Counted from the stretch's first letter, positions 14,819 to 23,659 are shown. The stretch: 37,394 bases of DNA from Candidatus Finniella inopinata (GCA_945860985.1 CAMASM010000005.1:1-37394), one strand, 5' to 3'. The notes: generated by a model not told the origin, from the letters alone. A program made the numbers and translations.

Positions 14819-16618
14819 ATGCACTTACCGTTAACCTATGGATGCCAAATGCGAGCCATTTTGACTATTTTATATATATTTCCTTTAAGCGCTTCAAGTA
14901 CTCAGTTAGCCCCAATTGTAGTTAAAGCTAAAAAAGAAAAACCCATACAAACTTGGCAATTTATTGAATCGCAAACAATAGAACGTGCAACTACTCCAGG
15001 TTTTGAAGAACAACAATTAAAAAATATTCCAGGTGTTACTACAACAACGGCTGGAAACACTGGGCAACTTACAACCATTAGTATTCAAGGCGCTGCTTCA
15101 AAGTATACTAAAATTATGTGGAATGGGCTTAGCCTTAGTGAAGCAGAAGCTGATGCTGCACTTATACCATTATCCACCGGTAAAGTTGAGGTCATCAAAG
15201 GCATTCATTGTGCGCAGTACGGTAACGGGGCAATCGGTGGAATTGTGAATGTTGTGCCCTTCACTATGCCCTTGAAGCAAAATGGGGGTATTAAAATAAA
15301 TGCAGGGAATTATAGCCAAGGAACACATTTATGGTGGCAGCAAAATGTTAATGGATTTTCCATACAACAGCACATTGAATCTGATAGGTTTATTGGCAAA
15401 AATTCTATACCCACAAGGTATCAAACAAAATACCCAACTAATTTAAGGCAGCAAACTTCTAAACAATACTTTTTAAACAAGTTTGGATTTGAAAACCACC
15501 ATGTAAAATCTGCTCTGCAAATAGGACTTGTTAAACTAAGCTCGACTGCAAGCGATATATTTTATACACCCCCCCATGATTCCAGAGCAAAAAAAACACT
15601 ACAAATTTATAACTTGGAAATGGCAAGCAGATCTGAAATAGTTCAACCCTATTTAAAGATTTTAAATAGCAAAATTCACATGCAAGATTTTTCACCATAT
15701 CAAAATAATAACAGAACCGGTTCATTTGATAATACTAAGGCCAAGTTAGGTGTAAGTATTAAAAAGGATACTCTAACTTTTGAACCGGTAATTGAACACC
15801 ATGACGCAGTCTATAGATACAAACCAATCTCTAAAAAAAGCAGTGAATATGCATTTGCTCAAGGAATTCATCTAAACAAAAATAATATAATTTTTAAAAA
15901 CTGGGCACGACTGCACAAATACAATAATTTTAAAACAGCCACTGCCTTTAGTTCTAGCTTATTACTAAGTTATCAAGATACTGAATATTCATTTCACTTT
16001 GGTACAGGCTTTCGCTTGCCTGATTTATCTATGCTTAATAGCAATAGTGCTTTGAAAAAAGAAACAGCTATGGGGGGTAATTTTGGAGTCTCTCAAAAAA
16101 CCAAATTGGGAACATTTAAAGTGCTTTTATTTAAAACCGAATATAAACAACAGATGATTTTTAAAGGAGAAACCCCATTTAACATTAATAGCTCTCAGCA
16201 ACAAGGCGTTGAGTTGGGGTGGAAAAATCAAGTTGGAGCTTGGGGTGCAGAATTTTCATATCTGTACACAGAATCAGTAGAACTAAAACCACGCAAAAGG
16301 TTACTTAATATTCCCAGAACCAGTGGTAATGCGAAAATTTTTTACAAAAAAGATGACCTTAGTACCAGCTTAGGATTACGGTATACAGGCGAACAAATTC
16401 AATCTGATTTTGAAAGTGGAAAGCCAAATTTTGAAAATGCTCAGCCTATAAAACGTGGGGGATTTTCTGTCGTTTATGGAGATATTCAATATCAACTAAA
16501 TGCACGAACAACATGGATGCTGTCTATTGAAAATGCTTTAGCTAGATCAATTGAAAACCCCGTTGGCTACCGCAATCCAGGTTTTCAAATTAGTTCAGGA
16601 ATAAGTGTAACATGGTAA
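14819..16618 (+). CDS. btuB: TonB-dependent receptor, probable cobalamin/corrinoid transporter
   Basis: An outer-membrane gated beta-barrel that would import vitamin B12 or a related corrinoid using TonB energy. The export signal contains MRAILTILYIFPLSASS; ATG 14849 would start directly there, ATG 14819 (used here) or GTG 14816 fit the AAAGGA ribosome-binding site better. A TonB-box-like APIVVKAKK follows, then the plug: FEEQQLKNIPGVTTTT, ISIQGAASKYTKIMWNGL, VEVIKGIHCAQYGNGAIGG. The rest is a barrel ending in an aromatic residue (ISSGISVTW). At about 600 residues it matches BtuB. Substrate is assigned from the cobalamin riboswitch upstream. It overlaps tonB by 7 bp. Confidence 0.88.
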   Translation: MHLPLTYGCQMRAILTILYIFPLSASSTQLAPIVVKAKKEKPIQTWQFIESQTIERATTPGFEEQQLKNIPGVTTTTAGNTGQLTTISIQGAASKYTKIMWNGLSLSEAEADAALIPLSTGKVEVIKGIHCAQYGNGAIGGIVNVVPFTMPLKQNGGIKINAGNYSQGTHLWWQQNVNGFSIQQHIESDRFIGKNSIPTRYQTKYPTNLRQQTSKQYFLNKFGFENHHVKSALQIGLVKLSSTASDIFYTPPHDSRAKKTLQIYNLEMASRSEIVQPYLKILNSKIHMQDFSPYQNNNRTGSFDNTKAKLGVSIKKDTLTFEPVIEHHDAVYRYKPISKKSSEYAFAQGIHLNKNNIIFKNWARLHKYNNFKTATAFSSSLLLSYQDTEYSFHFGTGFRLPDLSMLNSNSALKKETAMGGNFGVSQKTKLGTFKVLLFKTEYKQQMIFKGETPFNINSSQQQGVELGWKNQVGAWGAEFSYLYTESVELKPRKRLLNIPRTSGNAKIFYKKDDLSTSLGLRYTGEQIQSDFESGKPNFENAQPIKRGGFSVVYGDIQYQLNARTTWMLSIENALARSIENPVGYRNPGFQISSGISVTW

Positions 16619-17124
16619 AAATGCCGTATTTGTTTTTAGCATCTATTTGCTTGCATGGCTTTATGACATTTTTGTTAAAAGACAGTATTTGTCCCACAAG
16701 CCCAAGAAAGTTGCAAAAATTCGAGATAGCATTAATACCTTTACAAATAAATAAAAATATAAAAACCATAGAAAGTACAAGAAGTGTAAAAAAGAATATT
16801 GCAAATGTTGATAAAATCAAGAAAATAGAAGAAACTGCAAATACAAAAAATACTGAAAACAATAATATATCACCATCCGTAATTTATGGCCCCTACCCTA
16901 ATTATCCAGAGCATGCAAAAGCTAATGGCCAAGAAGGTGAGTTTTCAGTAACTCTAAAAGTAAATGCAGGCGGAAATGTTGAGCAGGTAATTATTGCAGT
17001 AGTACGTGGAGATTTAGCATGGTTTGAAACTGGCTTACTAAAAGTTTTCAAAACATGGAAATTTGCCACTTGTACAAAAAGCACAGATTTTTCCATACCA
17101 ATTGCATTTTTATTAGATGAATAA
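16612..17124 (+). CDS. tonB: TonB family energy transducer
   Basis: This 170-residue protein has an N-terminal membrane anchor (MPYLFLASICLHGFMTFLL), a Lys/Asn-rich periplasmic linker in place of the usual Pro-rich one, and a C-terminal TonB domain: YPNYPEHAKANGQEGEFSV, then VNAGGNVEQVII and FKTWKF. It would couple the inner-membrane proton gradient to the receptor encoded just upstream. The start overlaps the receptor's end by 7 bp, so the pair is translationally coupled and under the same riboswitch. No exbB/exbD lies nearby; they must be elsewhere. Confidence 0.88.
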   Translation: MVKMPYLFLASICLHGFMTFLLKDSICPTSPRKLQKFEIALIPLQINKNIKTIESTRSVKKNIANVDKIKKIEETANTKNTENNNISPSVIYGPYPNYPEHAKANGQEGEFSVTLKVNAGGNVEQVIIAVVRGDLAWFETGLLKVFKTWKFATCTKSTDFSIPIAFLLDE

Positions 17125-17128
17125 AGAA

Positions 17129-17186
17129 AAGTGCAAAACTCCAAAAGCTGTTTGTTAAAAAAACAGACTTATCAAGAATTGCACTT
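17129..17186. terminator. Nested inverted repeats between convergent genes
   Basis: AAGTGCAA (17129-17136) pairs with TTGCACTT (17179-17186), enclosing CTGTTT (17148-17153) and AAACAG (17161-17166). The structure occupies the space between the stops of tonB and the convergent orphan. It may be a two-way terminator, though without a clear T-run next to the outer stem. Confidence 0.4.
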
Positions 17187-17203
17187 CGATCTTACAACAA
17201 AAA

Positions 17204-17761
17204 CTAACTCTTAGTACTGCCAAAAATACCTGAGAAACCTGCTCTGATACTATTCGTTAAAAGATTACCAACTTTTGTTGTTAGGGAATTTGTATAATAA
17301 CTAACATCTGGCAGATTCATCCATGCATAGCAAACAAGACCACTAACAACCATTGCTTGAGATGGTTTGTCAAAAACAAAACCTGTAAGCATCGAGTCAG
17401 CAACAAGAACTCCGCTAGCCACTAGCATCTTAACTGGAACTTCTTTACGAACCCTAGTTAAGAAGGAACCAACCATATCCATATTGTCCTTACTGAATAC
17501 GTAACCACAACCACGGCTAAATTCCCTTACAAAACCACCTAATCCCACTTCGTAAGCCTTATCAGCCACATCCACCAATTCCTTCTTGAGCTTTAACATA
17601 TTTTCATCATCTACTTTTGCAGTTTTTCTATCTTGTAGAACCTGACTTGCAGCTTCAGCAACCTCAGGATCAATACCTCCAACAGGGGCAGAACTAGAAG
17701 TCGCACTTACTAAAGTAAATGCAGAAAATGCTAAAACTATGAATTTTAATTGTAAGTTCAT
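17204..17761 (-). CDS. Secreted or membrane-associated protein of unknown function
   Basis: This 185-residue protein has a signal peptide (LKFIVLAFSAFTLVSA). A charged helical stretch follows (NMLKLKKELVDVADKAYEVG), then two moderately hydrophobic segments, VKMLVASGVLVADSMLTGFVF and AMVVSGLVCYAWMNL (the first quoted in part: VKMLVASGVLVADS). The C-terminus is Ser/Gly-rich. It could sit in or on a membrane after export. No family recognised. Confidence 0.6.
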   Translation of the reverse strand: MNLQLKFIVLAFSAFTLVSATSSSAPVGGIDPEVAEAASQVLQDRKTAKVDDENMLKLKKELVDVADKAYEVGLGGFVREFSRGCGYVFSKDNMDMVGSFLTRVRKEVPVKMLVASGVLVADSMLTGFVFDKPSQAMVVSGLVCYAWMNLPDVSYYTNSLTTKVGNLLTNSIRAGFSGIFGSTKS

Positions 17762-17974
17762 ATAATCTCCACAAAAAATATTTACATACTTTATAATGCA
17801 TAAAAAAGGTTAATAAATAGTTAATTTTGAACAATTTTTAAAATATAATTATTACAAAATATAACTTAAAATTAATAAGTGGCACGATTATCAACCACAC
17901 TGTACGTATTAACTATGGAAAATCGTAATATACATTACTCTTAAAAATATATTTTTTGATTAGTTTATTTCTCT

Positions 17975-18233
17975 GGGCTTGGGGGCCCACCTGGCCAAAA
18001 AATTGCGGTTCCCACCCCACCGCACACCACAACAAAACCATGCCGTTGCCCTGAATTTTGCCATGATATGGCTAAAACAGTGCATTCTTTACTTAAAGAT
18101 TTCGTCTTTAATCAAAGTTGTTATATACTCAGCCTACGATATCGGTAGGCCAGTATTATAACAAAACAGCTTTTGGAAAACTTTCCAAAAACAAGGCTAT
18201 CGCCTTTGGTTTCGGACCAGACTATTTCTGGTC
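17975..18233 (+). ncRNA. Candidate structured RNA of unresolved identity
   Basis: The 618-bp gap 17762-18379 has no credible protein gene. From about 17975 it turns locally GC-rich (CTCTGGGCTTGGGGGCCC) and is packed with hairpins: TGCGGT/ACCGCA (18004-18024), GCCAT/ATGGC (18060-18072), TTAAAGA/TCTTTAA (18093-18111), GCCTAC/GTAGGC (18132-18150), TTTTGGAAA/TTTCCAAAA (18171-18190), AAGGC/GCCTT (18193-18206) and GACCAG/CTGGTC (18215-18233). Compensated stems in series in an AT-rich genome suggest functional RNA or several small RNAs. The first part faintly resembles a 6S RNA start (TTTCTCTGGGC), but I could not match it to 6S, tmRNA, SRP or RNase P cores. Strand is a guess. The rest, 17762-17970, is AT-rich and unremarkable. 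Confidence 0.45.
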
Positions 18234-18379
18234 AGTCTTACCACCTAATATATAAAGTAACACTTAATTGTTAATAATTGGTTGACAATAATACTTGGAC
18301 TACTGTTTTCAAATATTATTAGGTTGAAAACTATCAGCTTCCAGGTAAACTAGAGCCGAAGGATTATTTTGTTAAAATT

Positions 18380-18862
18380 GTGAAAAAATTATTTATATTA
18401 ATGATGCTAATAGGTATAGGAGCCACGGAAGAAATGCCAAAAGCTCTTTTGGATAATATCCAAATTACAGCGGATAATATGCAATATGATCCATCTAATA
18501 AATCCGCTACCGCAAAGGGTAATGTTAAGCTTGTTTACATAATAAATAGTCTACCTGTTACCTTAACTTCCACTATCTTACACGCACAATTTGATGATTC
18601 AGGTAATCTAACCAATGTCACCGCTGAAGACAATGTCGAAATCACTTATGAGACATCTCATTTATACGCACAAACATGTACGCATGATTTTGATAAACAA
18701 AGTACAGTATGCACTGGACCAGATGTTATACTCACAAAAAATAACGATAAAATGCACGGAAACAAAGCAACCCTTGACACATCTACACAAGTTTTTACAA
18801 TGCATACAACTGGAAAAAATCAAGTAACTGGGATAATTCACCCAGCGCCCCCGACTAAATAG
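18380..18862 (+). CDS. lptA: LptA/OstA-family LPS transport protein
   Basis: This is the periplasmic bridge protein that carries lipopolysaccharide from the inner to the outer membrane. The 160-residue protein begins at GTG with a short signal peptide (KKLFILMMLIGIGA). The OstA repeats follow: ITADNMQYDPSNKSATAKGN, then VTAEDNVEITYETSHLYA and MHGNKATLDTSTQVFTM. GAAGGA at 18358-18363 is rather far from GTG. It is followed 15 bp later by lptB, the usual order. The lptC gene that often precedes it is absent; the putative RNA lies there instead. Confidence 0.85.
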   Translation: MKKLFILMMLIGIGATEEMPKALLDNIQITADNMQYDPSNKSATAKGNVKLVYIINSLPVTLTSTILHAQFDDSGNLTNVTAEDNVEITYETSHLYAQTCTHDFDKQSTVCTGPDVILTKNNDKMHGNKATLDTSTQVFTMHTTGKNQVTGIIHPAPPTK

Positions 18863-18877
18863 AAAGAGAAGGCTACC

Positions 18878-19600
18878 ATAAGAACCCTAAAAGCTCAAAA
18901 GCTAACCAAAACATTTCATAAACGCATGGTATTGAAAGGCGTCGACCTTACAATTAGCACAGGCGAAGCGGTTGGTTTACTAGGCCCCAATGGTGCCGGT
19001 AAAACCACTTGTTTTTCCATTATTACAGGGTTAATTCTTTCAGATTCTGGCAAAATTTTTGTTGATGATTTAGACATAACAGATGCTCCAATGTATAAAC
19101 GTGCACGAATGGGTATTAGCTATCTACCCCAAGATTCTTCAATTTTTCGCGGCCTGAACGTAGAAGAAAATATCCTGGCAGCACTTGAACGTGTAGAATC
19201 TGACCCAGACCGACAACAAGAACGTTTGGAGCAGTTACTTGACGAATTTGGCATTACTCACCTTAGAGAAGCTCCATCAGTTACCCTTTCTGGTGGTGAA
19301 AGACGCCGCGTTGAAATTGCCAGATCACTCGCAATTAACCCAGATTTTTTATTTCTAGATGAACCTCTAGCTGGCATTGACCCAATCGCCGTACAGGACG
19401 TTAAAGACATTATCAAACGCCTTAAAAACCGTAACATTGGCATTTTGATTACCGACCACAATGTAAGAGAAACTCTTGATGTTGTAGACAGAGCCTATAT
19501 TATTGCTGAAGGCAAAGTACTTACTGAAGGAGACTCTGAACACATTATTAATCATCCAGATGTAAGGCGTGTTTATTTAGGCGAAAGATTTTCTTTGTAA
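18878..19600 (+). CDS. lptB: LPS export ABC transporter ATPase LptB, apparent ATA start
   Basis: It is the cytoplasmic ATPase of the LptBFG complex that extracts LPS from the inner membrane. Walker A is GPNGAGKTT, the signature LSGGERRRVEIARSLA, Walker B FLFLDEPLAGID and the H-loop TDHN, all canonical. The first ATG (18926) would remove the opening strand RTLKAQKLTKTFHKR that the family needs for nucleotide stacking. In frame, with no ATG, GTG or TTG between, ATA at 18878 follows a well-placed GAGAAGG (18866-18872, 5-bp gap), so start at ATA is the best reading, giving 240 residues as in homologues. Same frame as lptA, separated by its stop. Confidence 0.9.
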   Translation: MRTLKAQKLTKTFHKRMVLKGVDLTISTGEAVGLLGPNGAGKTTCFSIITGLILSDSGKIFVDDLDITDAPMYKRARMGISYLPQDSSIFRGLNVEENILAALERVESDPDRQQERLEQLLDEFGITHLREAPSVTLSGGERRRVEIARSLAINPDFLFLDEPLAGIDPIAVQDVKDIIKRLKNRNIGILITDHNVRETLDVVDRAYIIAEGKVLTEGDSEHIINHPDVRRVYLGERFSL

Positions 19601-19607
19601 ACGAAGA

Positions 19608-21095
19608 CTATTGTGATGAAACTTGTAACCCCAAATGTGTAACACCCCACTGGTGAGTTTGTTTATCAAAAAGGAATTCTTCGGCACAACCATCTTGTTC
19701 AAAAATTGTAATTTCTTCAAGCAATCGACCTTGGTTAAAAATTATCTTCTCGTCATAACCAATTTTGATACCATAGTTACGAAAGGCAATGGTGAAATGT
19801 CCGGTTTTTATCAATTCTGGAATAGCTTGCGCCACGTCATCAAGGGTAAAGATATCGTAGTTACCCAGTTTTTCAACACAAACAAGCGCATGATTTGACC
19901 CAGGGAACATCGGCAACTTTTCAATAAATCCACTACCTAATCTTGCGTTTGTAATCAACACCCGGTGCTTCCCACCTAATCCAGACCTTCTAATCATTAC
20001 GTCGTCAGCTTCAAAAAAAGTAGCCCCTCCAAACACAATCATGCGCTTTACTTGGCGATCATTCATGTTATAAAGGGAAATTTCTAACTTTAGCTCTTTA
20101 CCGTACCTAATTACCTTAAGTTCTACCTTCTTATTTTCAAGGCCTAACTCATTAATAATTTTGTCAAACTTATATAAATCAGGACCTAGTTCTTGGCCAT
20201 TAATCTCAAGCACACAATCACCAACTTCAAGTACTCCTTCAGCTGGGGAATCTGGAAGAATAGTAATAACTTTTAAAGCACGGTGAAAGGACTGAGGATA
20301 TTTTTTTACATAATCCCTTGCGGCATCTTCTGAAAATCCATAGTACTTAACTAAATCATCAATTGAGCAGTACCCAAGAATCGCCCCTGTTGCAAAACGC
20401 TTTGGCTCTATCCCCTTCTTAAGTGCATCTAAAATATCTAAACCATAAGCAATCGGAATTGCAAAAGCACTTGTAGCCATATTAGAAGCAAAAATAATAC
20501 CAATGACTTTGCCCATGGTAATATCATAAACCATGGAACCACTGCCACCACCTTGCATATTAAGGCTAATACGCATGGCGTGCTGAGGCATAGCCCCCTC
20601 AATTTCATTTGGATTAGCTACAACCCCTGTTTGAGTTGAGAAATGTCTATTTTCATTTTTACCAATGATCAAGACATTTGTGCCTACTTTCACTGGCGCA
20701 CGACTAAATTTCAGATCATGTTTTACATCAACAACAGCCTTTAAGTCTCCTTGAAAAATAGCAATATCGGCGGCAGGGTCACTATAAATAAGTTTTAAAG
20801 AAATTTCTTTACCAGTTGATAAAGTAGCAAAATACTGAGCAATCACCTTATGGGATGCAGCAACATGTGCATTAGAAAAAATGTAACCATTTTCTAAGTC
20901 TACAATAAAGCCAGTTCCAGCAGAGGGCGAGACATCTCCATAAGCTGCCACAATGCTGCGAGACTTAATGCTAACCACATATGGCTGCAACTTGGCCAAC
21001 AACTTAGGATCAGAGTTGGAATAAATATTTCCAAAAAAAATAAGGCTGGCAAAAACAAATTTTACCAGCCCAAGCCTACAAAAAAAAATCTGCAT
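19608..21095 (-). CDS. Deg/HtrA-type serine protease with PDZ domains
   Basis: This 495-residue protein has an N-terminal hydrophobic export segment (GLVKFVFASLIFFGNIYS), so it is probably periplasmic. The trypsin-like catalytic triad is visible: H77 in GYIFSNAHVAAS, D110 in DPAADIAIF and S185 in GGGSGSM, with G-S in place of the usual G-G after the Ser. At least one PDZ domain follows (VITILPDSPAEGVLEVGDCVLEIN, here PDSPAEGVLEVGD), and a second PDZ-like part to the C-terminus. The layout, with a long C-terminal region, is closer to plant-type Deg proteases than to DegP. It likely degrades or refolds damaged envelope proteins. It lies 8 bp from rpmG in the same direction. Confidence 0.85.
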   Translation of the reverse strand: MQIFFCRLGLVKFVFASLIFFGNIYSNSDPKLLAKLQPYVVSIKSRSIVAAYGDVSPSAGTGFIVDLENGYIFSNAHVAASHKVIAQYFATLSTGKEISLKLIYSDPAADIAIFQGDLKAVVDVKHDLKFSRAPVKVGTNVLIIGKNENRHFSTQTGVVANPNEIEGAMPQHAMRISLNMQGGGSGSMVYDITMGKVIGIIFASNMATSAFAIPIAYGLDILDALKKGIEPKRFATGAILGYCSIDDLVKYYGFSEDAARDYVKKYPQSFHRALKVITILPDSPAEGVLEVGDCVLEINGQELGPDLYKFDKIINELGLENKKVELKVIRYGKELKLEISLYNMNDRQVKRMIVFGGATFFEADDVMIRRSGLGGKHRVLITNARLGSGFIEKLPMFPGSNHALVCVEKLGNYDIFTLDDVAQAIPELIKTGHFTIAFRNYGIKIGYDEKIIFNQGRLLEEITIFEQDGCAEEFLFDKQTHQWGVTHLGLQVSSQ

Positions 21096-21103
21096 AAAAA
21101 TGC

Positions 21104-21274
21104 TTATTTAATTTTTGCTTCTTTAAAAACCACGTGTTTACGGACTACCGGATCATACTTACGAAGCTCAAGCTTTTCAGGTTTTTTGCGAGGATTTTTC
21201 TTTGTTACATAAAAAAACCCAGTATCTGCGGTACTTAAAAGCTTAATATTTAAAGTTGATGTTTTCTTTGCCAT
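21104..21274 (-). CDS. rpmG: 50S ribosomal protein L33
   Basis: A 56-residue basic ribosomal protein beginning [20 protein letters not shown] and containing [21 protein letters not shown]. The frame extends upstream to 21322, but MAKK at 21274 is the family start. It lacks the CxxC pairs of zinc-binding L33 forms, as is usual in proteobacteria. It is divergent from fau. Confidence 0.95.
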   Translation of the reverse strand: MAKKTSTLNIKLLSTADTGFFYVTKKNPRKKPEKLELRKYDPVVRKHVVFKEAKIK

Positions 21275-21384
21275 AATGATTTTGCTTAATAACAATTTTG
21301 TAAAAGGTAGCAAAAAGTTCAAGCAAATGCAAACGCTAATTCATTCAGAGCCACAAATTGGCAGTATAAATTTAAGGATTGACC

Positions 21385-21903
21385 ATGGATAAATCAGAAC
21401 TGCGTAGCATGATGCAAAATCGTGTAATTGACCAAAAGCAGTTTATTGAACAACAAAATTATCTATTAAAAGAACTTAACAAAGAGCTACTACACAGAAA
21501 ACCCCATTGCGTAGGACTGTTTTCACCGTTACCAAACGAAATAAATCTAAATAGTATTTTCCCCATTCAAAATGCCACTGCAGCCTACCCAAGAGTTAAT
21601 GGCAGCACTCTGACGTTTCATAAGGTAACAAACTTAAACGAATTGATTCCTTCCCCACCCTATGGCATATGCGAACCCAGTCACAAAGCAGAAATAGTGA
21701 ATCCTGATCTAATAATTGTTCCAGGTCTAGCCTTTACTAAGGAAGGAGTAAGACTTGGACGCGGCAAAGGTTACTATGATAGGTATTTAAACGCCAATCC
21801 CTGCTTTACAATTAGCTTGGCATTTAGTTGGCAGTTGTTGCAACAAATCTCTAAAGTTCGCCATGATGTATTAGTTGATCTAGTGTTATTTTATGATAAT
21901 TAG
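21385..21903 (+). CDS. fau: 5-formyltetrahydrofolate cyclo-ligase
   Basis: It converts 5-formyltetrahydrofolate to 5,10-methenyltetrahydrofolate with ATP, in one-carbon metabolism. The 172-residue protein contains AAYPRVNGSTLTFHK, PDLIIVPGLAFTKEGVRLG and the nucleotide-binding RLGRGKGYYDRYL. ATG 21385 is preferred over the in-frame TTG 21379 because AAGGA lies 7 bp before it. In many proteobacteria this gene is next to 6S RNA; the candidate RNA here is about 3 kb away. Confidence 0.92.
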   Translation: MDKSELRSMMQNRVIDQKQFIEQQNYLLKELNKELLHRKPHCVGLFSPLPNEINLNSIFPIQNATAAYPRVNGSTLTFHKVTNLNELIPSPPYGICEPSHKAEIVNPDLIIVPGLAFTKEGVRLGRGKGYYDRYLNANPCFTISLAFSWQLLQQISKVRHDVLVDLVLFYDN

Positions 21904-21936
21904 CGACCGGCAAAAAACCGATCGCTTTCTTTATTG
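21902..21936 (+). terminator. Terminator of fau
   Basis: AGCGACCGG (21902-21910) pairs with CCGATCGCT (21918-21926) with one C-A mismatch, followed by TTTCTTTATT. It overlaps the fau stop and lies between convergent genes, so it may also limit transcription of the papain gene on the other strand. Confidence 0.75.
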
Positions 21937-21956
21937 AAATAGAAAGAGCTAAAAAT

Positions 21957-23495
21957 CTATTTAAAGTAAACTGCATAGGCAGAAACTGTGTTTGTTGATG
22001 TTGAAGTTGTCCCTGTAATAGCCGTAGCCGTAACAGTTCCATCACTATTGTTTACGATAGTTTGTCCAGTAATATATTCTTCTGGAAAATAACAAAAACC
22101 ACGATCCGACCACTTTGGTCCCCATGAATTTAGAACTTTAAAGTAATTTTTGCCAGACACAGCAGGATTATAATTACCCCACCCTACAATTACCATAGCG
22201 TGGCCCCCTTCAGATGTTTGACTCCCATTAAATGGCTCAGTTGGCATTGGCACAAAAAGAGGCTTTGGCTTTTCTTTAGACGGGTCATAATAATATGCAT
22301 CATTCATAAAAGCTGAATAAACTTTAGCCCCCCAAAAAATAGGATAACCACTCTCTAACGCAGTTTTAAATTTAGCAACATCATTCCCCAGATAATCGTA
22401 TCTAATTTTTTGCGAAACAAAAGCATAAGGATTTGGAACTCCACTGCTTAAACCACTACAATTTGCGTCAAAAGCTAAACGATAGGTTTCCAATGTCGGT
22501 TTAACAGCTACAACCTGATCTAGAGTAAGATTAGTTTTTACCACCGCTTCGGGCTCAGTAGGATCAGATAGTGTAAGAGAGCAATCATCTTCAGCCGATG
22601 GATTTGTCTTTACAGGATATCCAAGACCCACTTTAACTGACTGAGTTACTGCTTTAATTAAAGTTTTTATAGTAGTTTCTATTGTCATTACATTTTCAGG
22701 GCATGTACCATACTTATCAATGGATAATATAGCATGTTCAGCACTTACACCTTGATTTGTACCTATTTTACCAACAATCATCCTAGAATTACAGTAGTGA
22801 TAAAGTCGCGAAGGATTTAGAAGGTCAGGATTTGAAGCAGTAAAATTGGTTCTATTGGCTAAACCATTGGCTGTATTAGCTAGACTAGGGCTATTAAGCA
22901 CTGACCAGTATCTAATAATAAATCCCATGGCATTAGCTGTACATGAGTTAATATCGCCTTGGTCATAAACCATACTAGAATCAAATGTCATTTTTGCTAA
23001 GATATCGATTTTTGAAGTGCCAAGGGAACTACTAACTTTTGTTGAACCCCTGCGGATAGGTGATGCAGCAGAAAGCTCATCATCTTCAGTATTGATTACT
23101 ACAGCTTGATTATTAGCAGGCGAATTTTCTCTATTATCAAAAAAATAAAAATACCCCCTTTTAAAAATGCGAAAGAAATAACGTGCCCATGAAATATTCC
23201 TATGCTCAATTTCATAATCACGACGGTATCTTTCTCCAATTAATTTTTTCATGTGCTCAACAATGTCAGGATCTGACTCATCAAGACCTAATCCCTTATG
23301 GCAGCAATCCTCCCTGCATCTCTTTGGTAGCCCTAGAGTTTTAATCTGCTGTTCAGAACCTTCTACAATTACAGCAGTAGGTCTTTCTGGCTTAAGAACA
23401 CCTAACATTTCATCTGCTAACGCATCAGGATTCGAAGCATAATTTAATTGCAAGGTTGTTACTAATAACAACATAATTAATAATTTTTTAGACAT
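21957..23495 (-). CDS. Secreted papain-family (C1) cysteine protease, copy A
   Basis: Starting at 23495 gives a signal peptide (SKKLLIMLLLVTTLQLNYA) and 512 residues; the frame extends upstream but the N-terminal addition is unlike an export signal. A pro-region of about 170 residues precedes the catalytic domain: the oxyanion Gln and nucleophile in VYDQGDINSCTANAM (Q179, C185), His in GGHAMVIVGWGNYN (H432) and Asn in VLNSWGPKW (N456). An insertion of about 240 residues separates Cys and His. The C-terminus is Thr/Ser-rich. Very similar to the gene upstream on the same strand, so a tandem duplicate. Probably exported. Confidence 0.87.
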   Translation of the reverse strand: MSKKLLIMLLLVTTLQLNYASNPDALADEMLGVLKPERPTAVIVEGSEQQIKTLGLPKRCREDCCHKGLGLDESDPDIVEHMKKLIGERYRRDYEIEHRNISWARYFFRIFKRGYFYFFDNRENSPANNQAVVINTEDDELSAASPIRRGSTKVSSSLGTSKIDILAKMTFDSSMVYDQGDINSCTANAMGFIIRYWSVLNSPSLANTANGLANRTNFTASNPDLLNPSRLYHYCNSRMIVGKIGTNQGVSAEHAILSIDKYGTCPENVMTIETTIKTLIKAVTQSVKVGLGYPVKTNPSAEDDCSLTLSDPTEPEAVVKTNLTLDQVVAVKPTLETYRLAFDANCSGLSSGVPNPYAFVSQKIRYDYLGNDVAKFKTALESGYPIFWGAKVYSAFMNDAYYYDPSKEKPKPLFVPMPTEPFNGSQTSEGGHAMVIVGWGNYNPAVSGKNYFKVLNSWGPKWSDRGFCYFPEEYITGQTIVNNSDGTVTATAITGTTSTSTNTVSAYAVYFK

Positions 23496-23634
23496 AATAC
23501 ATTCATCCCAAAAATAAAGTTTGATAATTGAAGAATGAATAATACTTGTTAATATATTATTAATTTGACAAAAATTAATAAATTTAGCGTGTCCATTCAC
23601 ATTAAATTTAAAAACGACTAGCTTATCGCCAGCC

Positions 23635-23655
23635 GCTTTTTTTAAATGATTAAGA
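23635..23655 (-). terminator. Terminator downstream of papain copy B
   Basis: CGACTAG (23635-23641) and CCAGCCG (23649-23655) form a 7-bp stem with two G-U pairs. On the minus strand it is followed by TTTTTAAATTT, just past the stop of copy B, and so separates the two protease genes into different transcripts. A T-run also follows on the plus strand. Confidence 0.55.
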
Positions 23656-23659
23656 AAAA

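Noticed and set aside
14734-14925. ORF of 63 codons over the end of the riboswitch
   Set aside because: It overlaps the conserved aptamer 3' part and the signal sequence of the receptor in another frame; no family resemblance.
17979-18161. ORF of 60 codons in the hairpin-rich gap
   Set aside because: It crosses several stems, has no ribosome-binding site and no recognisable protein features; the region reads better as RNA.
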